The notes beneath the pieces were generated by a model that was not told the DNA's origin, ran no database searches, and worked only from the letters and a program-made list of their open reading frames with translations. Source: Ramlibacter sp. (GTDB lineage Bacteria > Pseudomonadota > Gammaproteobacteria > Burkholderiales > Burkholderiaceae_C). From it: a stretch of DNA of 8,180 nucleotides. The stretch covers positions 1 through 8,180 of the forward strand of contig JAMPXR010000102.1 in assembly GCA_023701085.1 (NCBI GenBank). The letters are read 5' to 3'. Positions 6,563 through 8,180 of the stretch are shown here, piece by piece. Made by a program: the position numbers and the translations under genes. Position 1 is the stretch's first letter. Each line of letters begins with the position of its first letter.

Positions 6563-7486
6563 ATGGCTGCAATCACCGCAAGCATGGTCGCCGAACTGCG
6601 GGCCAAGACCGACGCGCCCATGATGGAGTGCAAGAGGGCACTGACCGAGGCGGACGGCAACATCGACAAGGCGGAGGAGATCCTGCGCGTCAAGCTGGGC
6701 AACAAGGCCGGCAAGGCCGCCGCCCGCATCACGGCCGAAGGCGTGATCACGGCGTCGATCTCCGGCGCCACCGGCGCGATGCTGGAGACGAACTGCGAAA
6801 CGGACTTCGTGACCAAGAACGACAGCTTCCTGGCCATGGCCCGGGCCGCCGCCGAGCTGGTCGCGAAGAACGATCCCGCCGACCTCGCCGCGCTCTCGGC
6901 GCTGCCCTACAGCCAGGACGGCTTCGGTCCCACGCTGGAGGACGTGCGCAAGGGTCTCATCGGCAAGATCGGAGAGAACATGAGTTTCCGCCGCTTCGAG
7001 CGCTTCGCCGGTTCCGACAAGCTGGCGTCCTACCTGCATGGCACCCGCATCGGCGTGGTGGTGCGGTACGAGGGCGACGACGTGGCGGCCAAGGACGTGG
7101 CGATGCACGTGGCCGCGATGAAGCCGGTCGCGCTGGCGGCCAGTGACGTGCCGCGCGAGCTGATCGAGAAGGAACGCTCCATCGCGCAGGCCAAGGCCGA
7201 CGAGGACCGCAAGGCCGCCGAGGCCGCGGGCAAGCCGGTGCAGCCGCCGGAAATCGTCGCCAAGCGCGTCGAAGGCGGCGTGCAGAAGTACCTCAAGGAG
7301 GTCTCGCTGTTCAACCAGGCCTTCGTCAAGAACGACAAGCAGACGGTCGAGCAGATGCTCAAGGGCGCGAACACCACGGTGAAGGGCTTCACGCTCTACG
7401 TGGTGGGTGAGGGCCTGGAGAAGCGGGCGGACGACTTCGCGGCCGAAGTGGCGGCCCAGGTCGCCGCCGCCAAGGCGGGCGGCTGA
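6563..7486 (+). CDS. tsf: Translation elongation factor Ts
   Basis: EF-Ts is the cytoplasmic guanine-nucleotide exchange factor that releases GDP from EF-Tu. The product has 307 residues, against 283 in E. coli. The N-terminal UBA-like domain (about 1-55) contains the EF-Tu contact region TDAPMM (16-21), a variant of the commoner TGAGMM. The core exchange motif ETDFV places T80, D81 and F82 where E. coli has Thr79, Asp80 and Phe81, the residues that disturb the EF-Tu magnesium site. HVAAMKP lies in the second core repeat, and [12 protein letters not shown] with [13 protein letters not shown] closes the protein. A strong ribosome-binding site, GAGG at 6553-6556, sits six bases before the ATG. 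Upstream is the rpsB-tsf terminator, so most expression probably comes from readthrough. The C-terminal tail is rich in Ala and Lys. Confidence 0.97.
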   Translation: MAAITASMVAELRAKTDAPMMECKRALTEADGNIDKAEEILRVKLGNKAGKAAARITAEGVITASISGATGAMLETNCETDFVTKNDSFLAMARAAAELVAKNDPADLAALSALPYSQDGFGPTLEDVRKGLIGKIGENMSFRRFERFAGSDKLASYLHGTRIGVVVRYEGDDVAAKDVAMHVAAMKPVALAASDVPRELIEKERSIAQAKADEDRKAAEAAGKPVQPPEIVAKRVEGGVQKYLKEVSLFNQAFVKNDKQTVEQMLKGANTTVKGFTLYVVGEGLEKRADDFAAEVAAQVAAAKAGG

Positions 7487-7500
7487 TCAGCGGTCCCGAA

Positions 7501-7559
7501 TCCCGGGCAGGATCGAGGGCGCCGGCCCCGGCCCGGGACGGCGCGCCCGCGCGCCGTCC
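7501..7559 (+). other. Overlapping GC-rich inverted repeats in the tsf-pyrH spacer
   Basis: Two perfect inverted repeats share bases. TCCCGGGC (7501-7508) is complementary to GCCCGGGA (7531-7538), and between its arms GGGC (7517-7520) can pair with GCCC (7525-7528). GGACGGCGCG (7536-7545) pairs with CGCGCCGTCC (7550-7559), a 10-bp stem with loop CCCG. The two share 7536-7538, so they cannot both form completely. No T-run follows, so this is not a standard intrinsic terminator. It could pause polymerase, end tsf transcription with a protein factor, or protect mRNA ends. Confidence 0.55.
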
Positions 7560-7586
7560 GGCCGCAGGCGCGGCGCCGAACGCCGC

Positions 7587-7592
7587 TACACT
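7587..7592 (+). promoter_or_regulatory. Possible pyrH promoter -10 (TACACT)
   Basis: TACACT matches the sigma-70 -10 consensus at four of six bases, including the key TA and final T. It stands out as an AT-richer patch after the GC-rich hairpin. A start near 7599 would give a leader of about 22 nt. No recognisable -35 hexamer lies at the expected spacing, so the call is tentative. Confidence 0.4.
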
Positions 7593-7620
7593 CAGTGCGA
7601 ATTTCCAAGGAGCCCACGAC

Positions 7621-8180
7621 ATGCCCCACCCCCAGCCAACCCACAAGCGGATCTTGCTGAAGCTGTCGGGTGAGGCCCTGATGGGGGATGACGCCTTCGG
7701 CATCAACCGCGGGACCATCGTGCGCATGGTCGAGGAGGTCGCCGAGGTCGTGCACATGGGCGTGCAGGTGGCTATCGTGATCGGCGGCGGGAACATCTTC
7801 CGCGGCGTCGCGGGCGGTTCGGTGGGCATGGACCGCGCCACGGCCGACTACATGGGCATGCTGGCCACCGTCATGAACGCGCTGGCGCTGGCCGACGCCA
7901 TGAACAAGCAGGGGCTGGTGCCGCGCGTCATGTCGGCCATCGGCATCGAGCAGGTGGTCGAACCCTATGTGAGGCCCAAGGCGCTGCAGTACCTGGAAGA
8001 GGGCAAGGTGGTGATCTTCGCGGCCGGCACCGGCAACCCGTTCTTCACGACCGACACCGCGGCGGCGCTGCGGGGCGCCGAGATCGGCGCCGAGGTGATC
8101 CTCAAGGCGACCAAGGTGGACGGGGTCTATTCCGCCGATCCGAACAAGGACCCCAGCGCGATGCGCTACAACAAGATCTC
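7621..8180 (+). CDS. pyrH: UMP kinase (PyrH), C-terminus beyond the window
   Basis: UMP kinase phosphorylates UMP to UDP with ATP in pyrimidine nucleotide synthesis. It is a cytoplasmic hexamer of the amino-acid kinase family, usually activated by GTP and inhibited by UTP. The first 186 codons are present and the frame is open at the window end; about 50 residues are missing compared with the usual 237-240. Visible motifs are KLSGEAL (14-20), the glycine loop GGGNIFRG (55-62), MGMLATVMN (78-86), [10 protein letters not shown] (136-145) for UMP binding, and [10 protein letters not shown] (161-170). The ATG at 7621 has a strong ribosome-binding site, AAGGAG at 7607-7612, eight bases upstream. 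It follows tsf by 134 bp, the common order rpsB-tsf-pyrH, with frr expected next. The wide structured spacer and possible promoter suggest it can be expressed separately from tsf. Confidence 0.97.
   Translation, partial: MPHPQPTHKRILLKLSGEALMGDDAFGINRGTIVRMVEEVAEVVHMGVQVAIVIGGGNIFRGVAGGSVGMDRATADYMGMLATVMNALALADAMNKQGLVPRVMSAIGIEQVVEPYVRPKALQYLEEGKVVIFAAGTGNPFFTTDTAAALRGAEIGAEVILKATKVDGVYSADPNKDPSAMRYNKI

Noticed and set aside
5696..7108. A 470-codon minus-strand open frame across rpsB and tsf
   Set aside because: It spans two conserved essential genes and their terminator and shows no domain pattern, so it is a shadow frame.
1..8180. Mobile elements, CRISPR arrays, tRNA or rRNA genes, toxin-antitoxin or phage genes
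   Set aside because: I saw no repeat arrays, transposase motifs, cloverleaf sequences or small paired ORFs. All longer non-coding gaps are explained by leaders or spacers shorter than 200 bp.

Overview
The window looks like a chromosomal segment of a high-GC betaproteobacterium of the order Burkholderiales, probably Comamonadaceae or a close relative. The basis is the strong G/C bias at third codon positions, the wording of ribosomal protein S2 and EF-Ts (for example the TDAPMM variant in EF-Ts), and a Liv-type ABC transporter cluster that carries an acyl-CoA ligase gene. The family-level placement rests on remembered similarity, not on a search.

Layout. (1) Positions 1-2847, plus strand: the 3' end of a Liv-type operon. 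It holds the last 52 codons of a periplasmic substrate-binding protein, a LivF-type ATPase, and a long-chain-type acyl-CoA synthetase. The intergenic gaps are 30 bp each, so this is one transcription unit, probably for importing a carboxylic acid and activating it with CoA. (2) Positions 2858-5540, minus strand: a two-gene unit read as amidase then DadA-like D-amino-acid dehydrogenase, 28 bp apart. It converges on the acyl-CoA synthetase with only 10 bp between stop codons. (3) Positions about 5562-8180, plus strand: the conserved translation cluster rpsB (S2), tsf (EF-Ts) and pyrH (UMP kinase, cut by the window end). It has an extended -10 promoter, a leader of about 143 nt before rpsB, an intrinsic terminator/attenuator between rpsB and tsf, and a strongly structured GC-rich spacer with a probable promoter before pyrH.

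How the parts work together. The left block is catabolic and transport-related: uptake plus CoA activation on one strand, and amide hydrolysis plus D-amino-acid oxidation on the other. The right block is housekeeping. The boundary at about 5540-5575 is tight: the rpsB promoter overlaps the 5' end of the divergent amidase gene.

I see no tRNA, rRNA, CRISPR array, insertion sequence, phage or toxin-antitoxin feature. I found no clearly new biological system. The items most worth a second look are RNA-level: the rpsB leader, the rpsB-tsf attenuator, the tsf-pyrH spacer with overlapping inverted repeats, and a stem-loop right after the binding-protein stop codon. Two pathway inferences are also worth testing.
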